Below, piece by piece: positions 37,561-48,450 of a stretch of 64,000 nt of DNA. How positions within the stretch are numbered: the first letter of the stretch is position 1; each line of letters starts with the position of its first letter. Source of the stretch: Agelaius tricolor. Lineage: Eukaryota; Chordata; Aves; Passeriformes; Icteridae. The stretch spans positions 106,098,881-106,162,880 of the forward strand of contig JALJCS010000001.1 in assembly GCA_023055355.1 (NCBI GenBank). The letters are read 5' to 3'. The notes under the pieces were generated by a model, which was given only the letters and a program-made list of their open reading frames with translations, had not been told where the DNA came from and ran no database searches. The position numbers and the translations under genes were made by a program.

Positions 37561-40500
37561 AACTTATTAGCTTACTTCCTTTAGATATGCTGACTCTCAG
37601 GTCTTCTTTGAGGGAAATAAAAAAAATTGGGTAATATGAAGTAGAGATTCTCAGTAATCACAGAAAGACCAGAGAAAACTGAAAGACAGAATCCTCAGCA
37701 GTTCTCTAGCAGGACATGAGAAAGATCTTATGGTAGGAAATAGAGTAAAATTGGTAAATTTTAGCATAAAGTTAAGAAAATTCATAATTGTTATCAGTAA
37801 AGGGATTTAAATGCTAGGCCTCTCAGATGCAACAAAATTTTCTTTTACCTACTATGCCAAGAAAAATAATTTGCAATCATTTTCATAGTACATATTTATA
37901 ATATGTATTTATATAACACATATAAAATATTTAAATATTTAGAAGTAATAACTCTTCAATAGAAGCAGGCATCATGCTTAGAAACAAAAGACCCAATGTC
38001 TTAAATAGCTCTTTACTTTTGTGCGTACTTCAGTCAATTGAACAAATTGACTGTACAGGGTTTCTGCTCCTCACCATGAAATGCCTAAGGAACACAGAGC
38101 AGGATGACAAACAAAAGCCCCTTTGCTACGAAGGAAGTGGACTGATCTTCATTACTCTGAAATACAGAAAAGACCTTTATAGGCACTTTGGAAATATGCA
38201 AACTGTTAGATCAAATAGAACTCAAATTCTCTTAAGTAAACACAGTGGGATCCCAGAACACAAAATTATTTTTTGGTTTCAAACAACTACTATTAAAATT
38301 TAATATTCGTGGCCATAATTCTATTTGAATGGTCTTGAGATAAACTGGTTGTCATAAATTCTGCAGCAAATTCTCCTGCAAAGGTGGTCAGTCTTGTGGG
38401 GTAATTAGTAGCTAACATTGCAGCTGCCAGATCCAGGATTTAGAAACACTGGAAACCAGAACCACATCTGTTGCTTAAAATACAGTGTTATGTGTCAGCA
38501 TGGTCAGCACAGGAGCCCAGCTCTGAACCTGACAGCAATCTCCCTGAAATCAGCAGACACACACAGAGGTTACTGTTGAACATATGTTGAGGTGTTTTGT
38601 CATAGTTGTCACAAACAACTAAATATCACAGAACAATAGGAAAAATAGTTGGAAATGAGGCTTAAATCTGAAAAATTAACTGCGAATGCTTAATTAAATG
38701 CCACCGTTAATGTTGCTTCTTTTATCACTACTGCTCCTGAGAGCCTGCTCTAAATTAGACTGAAGAAAGATATCTTAGGAGAGTGTTATCAGCCAGCAAC
38801 CTATTCTTATCCAAGGCTTGTTTTGCACTGATTGAATTTTTAGCAAGGATTTATACCTTTTTTCACATATCTGTGCAGCATTATTGGTATCATGCACTGC
38901 AGTGGGAGTGCACAAATAGGTGCAGCCAAAAAATTTGGCAAAAATACAATGTGTCTAGAGTGCATAGACAATATTTGAGTGGGTTGTGGCAGCCATATAG
39001 CCATTAGTTAATTATGCTAGGGCATCATGTTGATGTGGTGACTGTGCTGCTTCCAATTTTGGAAGTAGTTCAGAGGCCTCTACATCTGTGTCTGCATCTG
39101 CAAGATCGTGTAGCTTGTTGCTGATATAGCTTTGATTTGCTGAAAAAAAACAAAATAGGGAAACTTCTGGTCATTCATCTTCAAAATTAATTTTCAAGGC
39201 TCTTCATTTTGTCCTTGTGTTTGGAGTCTGTGAAGAAAGCAAGATGGCGTAAGATGAAGGAAAATATTGCTTGCATATTGTAATTCCTTTGGGAGGCAAG
39301 ATGAACTCAAAATTTCTGCTTGGTTGTGTATCAACAAAATCTTACTCATCAAAAGATAGAAAAAATTGAGAAGATATAGGAGGAAGAACTAAAGCAGGCT
39401 TTCCACATGGATTCACTACACTTTTTTCTGCCTTGAGAATATAATCAGTAGACAGGATATGCTCAAAGATTTTATCAATCTCTCTCATTTATCCAGCAAT
39501 AGAGATGCAGTTAAAAATAAAAAGATTTTTTTAATTTACCACAGGTGATGAATGAGCTCAGTTTCTAGATCACTATAGACTTTGTAAAGCCTCAGAGCAG
39601 CTCTCAAAAGCAGATACAAGGCTTCTCAAATCTCTGCTAATGAAAAGAGTTCCTAGCTGGAAATTAAATTCACTGAATATGCAATTATTTATATATTTTT
39701 TTCTTTCTGAAATTCTGCTAAATTTTCTTCTTTGAAGGCTTTTAGCCTTATAATCTTTTCAGTAAACACAGTGTTTTAACATTACAGTCTTCTCTAGGAC
39801 AAGTAGTGCTAGTAAACAGAACTGGTTTTTTCCATGTTTTATTTAGGCACATATGAACCACACAAACCCCACAAACACTGGAAAAAATCTTCTAAAAATC
39901 CTTGAGAAACCATGATGTCAGAAAAAAACACTAAGAGGCAATTAAATGAAATATCTCATTCAGAAATCTCACATCATGGTAGTCTGTAATCCTCTTCATT
40001 AATTAAAAATTAAAATAACATGCAGCTGGTAAGACTCCAGTTACTGGTTGACTAAATCAGTACTTTGCCAAAGCTCTAAAAGCCAGTAATACCTTTCTTT
40101 TAAATATTTGTGAATTTTCCTCACGAGCCATAGAAGTCTTCAGGCTAGGTAGCTCTTTTCCAGCATGCACAGAAACATGTAAAAATTTTTTCACTATAAT
40201 CTTAAGGTCTCAAAACCATACAGGCAAACCTCCTCATATCTTGCCATTATCTGGAGGAAGCAGCACATTTCACATGCTGTCTCTGAACTGATATTAATCT
40301 TTTTTAAATTAATTTTTTAAAGAGAGGGCAGCAAGACATGCCTTTTGCCTTGACCATTTTCCTGTATTCCCTGACACCTAATGGCTACTGCATTGTTTTA
40401 AATCTGTAGTCTTTCCTAGGAGGAAGGTTGCATGCATTTAATTTCTTCTAGCAAGAAAACTGGAAACCTCATCTACCCGCCTGGCACAAGAAGGGCACTC

Positions 40501-40620
40501 CTGAGTCAAGCAAACTTGCCAGCTATGCTATGTTTATAAATGCTTTCTCCTTCTCCCAGATGTTCATATCTTTATGAGAGATGTTATGGGACATAAAAGC
40601 AGTTGTCAGGGAAGTTTAAG
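37561..40620. other. AT-rich unique sequence, no gene seen
   Basis: One open frame of 109 codons (37974-38303, plus) and others below 75 codons; none recognisable. Confidence 0.5.
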
Positions 40621-40651
40621 CTTTTCTGCAGCAGGAATTGTGTGGTTCTTT

Positions 40652-40676
40652 TCTCTCTCTCTCTCTCTCTCTCTCT
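40652..40676 (+). repeat. (CT)n dinucleotide microsatellite
   Basis: About 12 CT units. It ends 10 bases before the CATCAG acceptor of the exon-like segment at 40687 and so would form its polypyrimidine tract. Confidence 0.95.
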
Positions 40677-40686
40677 TCCTCATCAG

Positions 40687-40866
40687 CTTAGCTGTGAATT
40701 AAGCTGTAAAGGACTACTTTCTATGGAGTTGCACTGGAAACTTGTGAGATTTGCTGATGTATGGCCTCATTTGACCAGCCTGGCTCTGACTCCAGAGAGT
40801 GGAAAGTATGAGAGGAAAACCCAAGGAGCTGCGGACTTCCCCTCTCACAGAAAGGACATTTTTCAG
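40687..40866 (+). other. Exon-like open segment, 180 nt; best exon candidate
   Basis: The segment follows a very long polypyrimidine tract ending TTCCTCATCAG (AG at 40685-40686) and ends in TTTTTCAG|GTAAGATA, a near-consensus donor (GT at 40867-40868). It is exactly 180 nt and fully open for 60 codons in frame 1 (phase 0 at both ends). The encoded peptide includes MELHWKLVRFADVWPHLTSL and KTQGAADFPSHRKDIFQ and matches no family known to me. Translation would have to enter from an upstream exon or start at the internal ATG (codon 13). It could be a coding exon of a large gene, an exon of a long noncoding RNA, or a chance combination helped by the CT microsatellite. Confidence 0.3.
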
Positions 40867-42861
40867 GTAAGATAAATTTTCCTATATTGCCCAATAAATC
40901 ATAAGAAATGAAACTCAGTGGTTTTACTCCTGGAACTATTTGTAAATCAGTTATTTTAACTATTCAACCAGCTCTGCTGACTATTTAGTTTCCTGATACT
41001 GCCATACCCTTAGGAAATTACAGGATACTGACCCAGTTTACACAGATGAAGTTAATTAATTCAAATACAACTCAAACAGGATAGTTGTACATGTCTGCCA
41101 AATAAATCTTAACCAACTACCTTTCCAGCCCCTCCCTCACTAACCCCTACTCCCCATCCCTCTTTACTTCAGCCTGGAAAATAAGTTTTCCTGTCCATTA
41201 TTTATTTTCTGTAGCTCAGCAGGCCTACATTTGGTATCCCACCCCAAACAGAAATCCATTCAAACATTAACAATAGATCACACCAGTTCTCAGTCTGCAG
41301 CAAGGGCAGGACTGAAAGTAGAGAAGCTGGGGATTACAATGTCCCCTAGAGTTTAAAAGAAAAGAAAAAGTAAGGAAAAAAATTAGAAGAAAGTCATATT
41401 CCTCTTTGATTAAAATACACTGAAGCTGCTTTGGACCAGGCTCCAGAAAATACTGTCTTGTCTTTCCCACTTTGCTAGGTCACCCAGAATTCCCCTCTGT
41501 GCAAGTTAACTCACTGAAGTTCTCAGCTTCAGAGCCCTTCTTGCTAAGAAGAGCAATGGCTGTGGGACCTCAGTGGGAACTTTTCTTTTCTTGGCTTTTT
41601 CTTGGTGTTTCTGGTTTCCAAGGCTTTGTCCTCGCCTGAGTGATCAGGGACATCTTTTCCCCCTCTCTTTGAATCCAACTGGGCAGATCACTGGATCCAT
41701 TCAAAAAACCACACCTGAAATACAGAATTTCTCTCTGCTCTGTGAGTTTTTTGTTTGAGACCAGATTCAGATGCATTCTCCAGTTTATTACAAATGAGCT
41801 TCTATTGCTCTTGGCTGGGGTGAAGTTATTTTTCTTCATAGTGTTAACACACTCAAAGGATTAGGCTCTCTTGGCTGAAAACAAGAGAGCGTTTTGGGAT
41901 TGCTTTATACTTAAAATTTTAAGAAGCTGTCCTATTGTAAAGTTCTAGTGCAAATGCTCAGGTTTCACAGCTACCCTGCTAATCCAGATAACCTCAGAAG
42001 GGGAACAAGGCCTGCTTTAAATACTGGGCCCTATCCACAGTCAGGTTTTACATTAAAAGAAATAAGATCAGTGAGCTGTTTTGAAATAAAAACACACATT
42101 TACTTTTGTTGCAAGTGAAATCAAAATTTTAGTTTTGGTATGGGAAGAATTGGGCTTCCTCATTAAAAAGGAAGATTTGATAAATTCCACAGCAGCACAC
42201 AGAAAAATCAAAAGAGAACTAATTTTTTTTAGCTAGGCTTTTATATGCTAAAATATAAGACTGTTTTACAAAGTAGAAGGCTGTAAACACATTCACCTTA
42301 AAATCTCTGTTCTAGTAATATGCTTGAACAAGGTGAGGCTAATCAAGCTAATTGCATTGAACTGTATTAATTTTCTCTTTGTTTTAGGGCAAGTGAAACA
42401 AAAAAATAACCTATGTGGATTTCACAGCAGAGAGTTATGATTAAGGAGCTTGTTTTGAAGTGATTAATTTGTATTTGTAAATAAATATTTTAATTCACAG
42501 ATTTTTTTATTTATCAACAAACCTGCTAAAATAAAGTTGCTTAAAGGGCATCTGAATGTACAAAGATTGAATAAAGGACTTTTAAAAGGTTTTAGATTTA
42601 CTTTTTTATTATTTTTAACAGTTGGTATCACAAGCCAACTAAACTGTACCCTTTTTAAGAAAACAACTAGTTTTTAAAAATTAAAACAGTCCAAAGAATA
42701 TAGACTGATGAAAGCTTATGTATTCATTTATTCTCTGTGCCATAAAACCAGCTAACTCGATGATTATCTTGACACAAAAAGAAACCTGCTTAGGTTTGAC
42801 AATCAATAATGAAATGGTAGTGGGAGCCAAAAGGCATGGTTATGTGGGAACTGATGTTAGG
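40867..42861. other. AT-rich unique sequence, no gene seen
   Basis: Two overlapping open frames on opposite strands at 41570-41839 (61-89 codons) match nothing known. No repeat family recognised. Confidence 0.5.
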
Positions 42862-43629
42862 AATCCTAAATTTTACAAGTGCAAGGTCCTGCACCTGGGT
42901 CAAGACAACCCCCAGCATCAACACCATCAGATGGGAGGATGAAGATTGAAAGCAGCCCTGCTGAGAGGGACTGGGCTGAGCTAGTGGGTGACAAGCTGGG
43001 TATGAGTCAGTAATGTGCACTTGTACACATGCCAATTGTACCCTGGGCTTCATCAAGGAGGGGTGGCCAGCAGATCAAAGGAAGTGACTCTGCCCCTCTA
43101 CTCTGACCTCCTGAGAACCCACCTGGAGAGCTGCATCCAGCTCTGGGGTCCCCAGCACAGGAAAGACGTGGACCCATTGGAATGAGCCCAGGAGAGAGCT
43201 GTGAAGACAGTCAGAGGGTTGGGACACCTCTCCTGGTACGGCTGAGAGAGCTGAGGCTGCTCAGCCTGGAGAAGGAAATGCTTGGAGAAGACCTTGTAGC
43301 ATCCTCCCAGCAGCTAAAAGGGGCCTACAAGATAGGAGTAAACTTTTTAGTAGGGCCTGTAGCAGTAGGACAAGGAGTAATGGTTTTAATTAACAGAGGT
43401 AGACTCAGACTAGTTTTAAGTAAGAGTTTTTTACCATGAGGAGGATGAAACACAAGAATGGATTGCCCAGAGAGGCAGTGGATGCTGCATCCTGAATACA
43501 TTCAAGGCCACGTTGGGCAGGGCCCTAAGAAACCTGGTCTGGTGGAAGGTGTCTCTTCCCGTGGCAGAGGGGTTGGACTAGATAGCCTGTAATGGTTCCT
43601 CCCAGCCCAAATTATTCCATGATTCTATG
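42862..43629 (+). mobile_element. CR1 LINE, 5'-truncated, with intact 3' tail
   Basis: A typical short avian CR1 copy in sense orientation. In order it shows 'gcaaggtcctgcacctgggt', 'gaaagcagccctgctgag', 'tctgcccctctactctgac', 'tccagctctggggtcccca', 'gctgagagagctgagg', 'cagcctggagaagga', 'aggggcctacaaga', 'ttgcccagagaggcagtgga' and 'ggttggactagata', ending with ATTCCATGATTCTATGA at 43613-43629, the characteristic CR1 3' end. These span the end of the ORF2 protein region and the 3' untranslated region. Substitutions and small indels break the frame, so it is inactive. Severe 5' truncation is normal for CR1. Confidence 0.95.
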
Positions 43630-45915
43630 AAATTTTGTCTAGTGATGTATAGGACACTATAATCTGAGAAAAGTGATTAATACATGCACATTTTTATATA
43701 TGTATTTCTGCTCCTAAATTATCTCTTACTTTTATTACAAGGGAATGTGAGTTCCAGATGTTGATTTCCCTGTTTTTCAAATGCCATCCCAAAAGTGGCC
43801 ATTAGGCTTACACAAGGTCAGCAGCATTAGGCAGGAGGATGCTCTGAGCTCAGTCGTGTCTCACAGTGCCTCTGCCCTGCCATCTGTCTGGGTCCATCTG
43901 CTGCCTCTAAATTGCAAACTTGTTAGAATGGGAATGTGACTCTTATTCTGTGGTTGCAAATTCCTCTTCCTCAGCCTTGCCTGGACTGCAAGGACAAAAG
44001 TAATATTAATGACAATAATAAAAAGTGAAATGTTGCTGCTGTGTGTCTGAGAGTATTCACAGATTTTTTTGTATCTTCCTAAGGGGAGAGAGAGCACATA
44101 TTTTAGCAAGTGAAGTCAACTAATCTGTTTTCACAGAACAGTTATTCTTCTTTTGGTGCACCTGGAAACTAGCCCATGGCTCCCACTGATGAGGGGAACC
44201 ACTTAGCTAATTCCCCAGTGAAATGGGTTGCTAGAGTGCTTCATACTTTATCAAAACCCCAAATTTTGACTTCAGTGTCCCCTCCATAACAAACACTGGC
44301 TGTGTTGGTTATGGTGTAGCCCCTCCTGTTCCAGTGAGCAGCGACAAGTCAGGGAGCAGAAGAGATGGAGGAGAGAAGAGGTGAGCTCCAGTGTGAGTGG
44401 TGGACATGGCAGAGGCTCTAAAAATGAGAGCTGTAAAGTGATTTCACTCAAGGCAATAAAATGATGACAGTTGATATCCACAGTGGTTTCTCTTTTTGGC
44501 TTCATTTTGGTCTCAAATAAAGGATAATGCAGAACAATGATGGAATTGTGAAGTGTGTAACTAAGGAAGAATTTTCTTTCCCTGCAAGATCTATGCAGTG
44601 TAAGAGACTTTCCATAATTTTACAGTTATGCCCTTAATACCTCTGAAATTTAGTATAAATGTATTTGTATATGTTTTATACTATACATACATAAGCATAA
44701 TCATGTCTGTAAAAATGAAGGCTTTGGTACACATGCTTTGATAATTAGAACACTTCTATTCTAATTTTGCCTTTGGTTTTCGTAACTGATCAATGTGTGT
44801 AGCAAAGGCAGGTCACTAGAGAGAGGAGATCACATTGCAAATCAACAAGCCTTTTACTCCCTTCACTCTGTAGTTTTCCTCAGTAATGATACTTTCAATC
44901 CCATCAAGCCATATACAATTCTTGTCAGGTCTGTGCCTGTTTCCCATGGAGACTTGCAGCCTGAATACAGCTGGGAGGAGACTTTACCATAAGACATGAA
45001 CACCGTGTTAGGAAGGAATCAAGGGCTAAATTTCTCTTAGATTTTCAAATGTATTTTACACCAGGAGAAGCATCAGTTCTCTCCAGTCTGAGAGAGAGAA
45101 GACTGCAAATGCATTTCCTTGCCTGAGAAACTATCATGCCAATCCATTTATGGGAAAGAGTTATACATTCTGTATCTCTTAAATTAAATGCTATTATTTC
45201 AGTTTTTGACTGTGGATATTTTCAAGGTGTTTAGAAGGTTATGGAATGAAATTTGTTGATAAAAGCTAGTAAATAATTCCAAGTAATGCTGGGTGAAAGA
45301 AGCTGTCAGGTACCAACAGCAGAAGAAATGATTGAGATTAGTTTAACTAATTTCTAGTGCAGATGATATGCCAGTCCAGGTACAGTTCTCAAAGTGTAAA
45401 ACCATTCTGTTTGTAACTCTGTCAAATACAGATGGATAAGTGAAAAAAAAATATACTGTTTAAACAGAAAATCTCACAGAACACAAAGTACAGACGTAGT
45501 CTTGGGAGAAGAGAAGCACCTCCACTCTTTCCTAACTCGTATTATTTTTTTTAAAGAACAGGTAATTTTTTTCATACTGATTTTACTGTTCTCAAATGTA
45601 CTGACATGCACAACTTGAAGCTAAACTGAAGGAAAGGAGAATGACTATGTAACAAAAAATAGAAGCCCACCTATTAACTCATCCCTGCTGGGCTGCTAGA
45701 TTGGGAATGAAATCTCCACAGCAAGAGCTGTCTCATTAAATCCAACTGGCCACAGAGGAGATTGCTGAATCCCTTTCCCTCCACATAAATCCATCTTTGC
45801 CTTAAATGTTGATGTTTAACTGAAATCCATGCATTCCCTGTTGCAAGTCCAGGTTTGCCTGGCTCCCTGGGGAAGTTCCTAGATTGTTTCCAGCTCCTGA
45901 AGCAAAATGATTTAC
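43630..45915. other. AT-rich unique sequence, no gene seen
   Basis: Open frames up to 82 codons, none recognisable. Nothing structured noticed. Confidence 0.5.
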
Positions 45916-46172
45916 CTACTGCAGAACGGGAGCTTGAGAGCCCTGAAGCTGTCTGAGACCAGGAGAGGGATTTGAGGTGCTGTGTGCTGTGTGAGCCAGA
46001 GTGGGGATGGAGAATGCCATCAGTAGCTGGCATTGCCCAGGGCTTCTGCAGCTCTGTGGTAATGAGTAGCACTGGGTCACCCCAGAGACTCCCGAGCTGT
46101 AGGTGTGGAAGCCTATTGTGGTAGGTTCTGCCAGCTGGACAGTGCAGGTACAAAGAGAAATGAGAAGAAAAA
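45916..46172 (-). other. Exon-like open segment on the minus strand
   Basis: On the minus strand, TTTTTTTCTTCTGTGGGCAG (exon would start at 46172) or the later TTTCTCTTTG...GTCCAG (exon would start at 46134) precede a stretch that stays open to a donor-like CAGTAG|GTAAAT (last exon base 45916). It lies within the longest open frame of the window (45674-46180, 168 codons from a GTG; no ATG near the start). The residues include LQLGSLWGDPVLLITTELQK and HLKSLSWSQTASGLSSSRSA, which I do not recognise. Local G+C is higher than its surroundings. The donor is moderate. It may be coding, noncoding or chance. Confidence 0.2.
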
Positions 46173-47899
46173 CTGCCCACAGAAGAAAAAAAGAGGATGG
46201 TACTATTCCTAGAGAGTTCTGGTTATTGATCTGCTAAAAACTGATTTGTCTAAATAAACTCCTATATAATTTTAATTAACTATTTTTGAATCTTTACTAG
46301 CAGTGAAAATTAAATTGCATTAGTGAATGCACCTTCAGGCTGGGAGGCTTTCTCTCATTTGCAGCCTGGTTCACAGAACCTTGGAAAGGAATGTTGACTT
46401 CCTCAATTCACTTTTTCCCCCCCAATATTAATGGAAATAAGAATTTTATTTTTCTTAGGGAAGAGAGAGATAATGATAAGTGATATTCCTCATCCTTAAC
46501 ATATCTATCTTTAGGGCTGGTATGGTACAAATCATTATAGAGAAGCTACCAGGTACTTCTGGTTTCTAAATACACAAAACAGGCATAGGAGGCAGGAAAG
46601 AAAGGGCTGATACTAACAAGACCTTATAGATGTAAAGTAGTTTTAAAAAGCATGTGCTAATTTTATTCCAACTTTAATTGGATTCAGAGTTCTAGAGCAA
46701 ATTCATTGTACTTAGTTCAATGCTACCAAAAAATTGTTTTATGAACATTCCAGAACAATATCTACTGTAAAATGTCTCAAGGTGACATGTTAAGGCTTTG
46801 CACCTCTACTCAGCAGGTATTAAAGTTCATATCTTATTTTACAATTTTATGAGACACAAATCTATTTTCTACACTGGATGTGGTGTCAAACATGGAAATA
46901 AAAATTTACAGCCACTGGATGTCATTGTTGTTCTTTTAAACTACAAAAAAAAAATTAAAACAAATTTTAAAAAACATCAAAGTTAAAATTTAAAGATTAG
47001 GACTTGACAATAAATATTTTCTGACCATTTCCATATTTCCATATTTTTATTTTAAACGGCATTAAAAAAATTCACCTAAAATAGTAAATTGCATTAATAT
47101 CAATGCATTTCATGAAGCCACATGAACTACATGGACACTTCATCACAGCAGCTTAACTTCTGTTCTCTCTAGAAGTTCAATCAGTCGCTGCAAATTTTAA
47201 TGTACCTAGTCAACAGAAAGTGATGATCTGCACTATATAATGAACATGTAAAAGTAGGTGTAGTCTTAATTCTTCAATATTTTTTACGTGGCTCATATTA
47301 AATCTCACTTGTGAAAGTTTATGTATTGACTGCCAACAACCAAATGCAGATTTCAGATAGCCCTTTTCTTACCATTGTCTGAAAAAGAAGTACTAATAAA
47401 AGTCAGTAACAGCTACCAGAAGACAAATCTATCCCCTTGTTGCTTCTGAGTCATTCTGCAAAGAAGTGTCAGAGCCTGACACAGAGGAAGAGATACACTT
47501 GTAGTGGGTAGCTCTGTGCAGGAGAACAAAGGAGCAATGGAATGAGTACTGAATGGGGATGAGTGTGGAAAGGCTGAGTCCTCTGCTGAGCAGAAGTCTC
47601 CCATCTCCCATTTTCTGCTGTGGGCTCCCAGGTAAGGCACAGGTCTCAGTGAGACGTCTCTGCAGGGGCTCTGCAGCTTCATGGTGGTCTATGAGAAAAG
47701 ATTTGGTCTCAGTGCTTCCCTACAATCCTTTCACCCCTTCACTGTACATCTGCCCAGCACCTGGCCCGGAACTTGGAAGGGTTCTTAATTTCATTCTATG
47801 TGCACACTTATTACCCCCATAAGAAAGTAAGGCTGAACTAGACTCTGTGTGCAGTGGGTGGGTTTGAACACAGCTGTGCAGCAGACCACTTGTTCTCTT
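46173..47899. other. AT-rich unique sequence, no gene seen
   Basis: A strong isolated donor-like CCAG|GTAAGG occurs on the plus strand at about 47632, with no clear upstream acceptor within 300 bases. Open frames below 90 codons. Confidence 0.45.
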
Positions 47900-48450
47900 T
47901 TTGCTTTGTGAGAACGACGCTGTTTAAAATATCCAGTCATCTTTCGGCATCAAGGGATTTGGGAATGAAATGATATCAAACGAAAAAGGAGGGCGAACAC
48001 ATTTTTCTCTTTGCTTCTCCGGAAGTCACCCCTTTTACCTGCAGCACCAGCATTGCTCTGAACTACTGCCCCAGGCCCGCACCCTCTGCTGCAGCCATGG
48101 ATTGAGCACGACTTGTTAGCAGAAATCCAGAGACATGAAACAGTGATGTCACCGGAAAAGAAGCAGCAGGGATTGAGCTTATCAGCTGCAGTCAGGCTTG
48201 CTGTTAATGGATGGGCTGCCTTCCCTCAGATCGGCACTGGAATGGCTGAAGTTGCAGGCTGAGATGCGGGGAGGACAGAGGAAATGCTGCTAATCTCTAT
48301 TAATACAGCTCCAGAGTAACATTTGGATTTGAATATTGAGGTGCCATAACTAGAAGGTTCCATGTGCAGCTATAGCAGCTCTGTTGCCAGAGGGTTTCGT
48401 TGTTGTGCTTATTCTATTTTCAAGCCCGCAGAGTTAGCTGAGGAGTTGTG
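47900..48450. promoter_or_regulatory. Mildly CpG-enriched candidate regulatory segment
   Basis: Reading by eye I count about 13 CpGs in roughly 550 bases, several times the density of neighbouring DNA. A CCGGAAGT sequence (48019-48026) is a consensus ETS-family site. A second CCGGAAAA lies in TGATGTCACCGGAAAAG near 48150, overlapping a half-CRE-like TGATGTCA. On the minus strand a donor-like CTGCAG|GTAAAA lies near 48040, with a short ATG frame in good Kozak context (ATG at 48096-48098) that stops after 11 codons. This could be an enhancer or an alternative promoter with a noncoding first exon on the minus strand. No transcription evidence is available. Confidence 0.25.
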
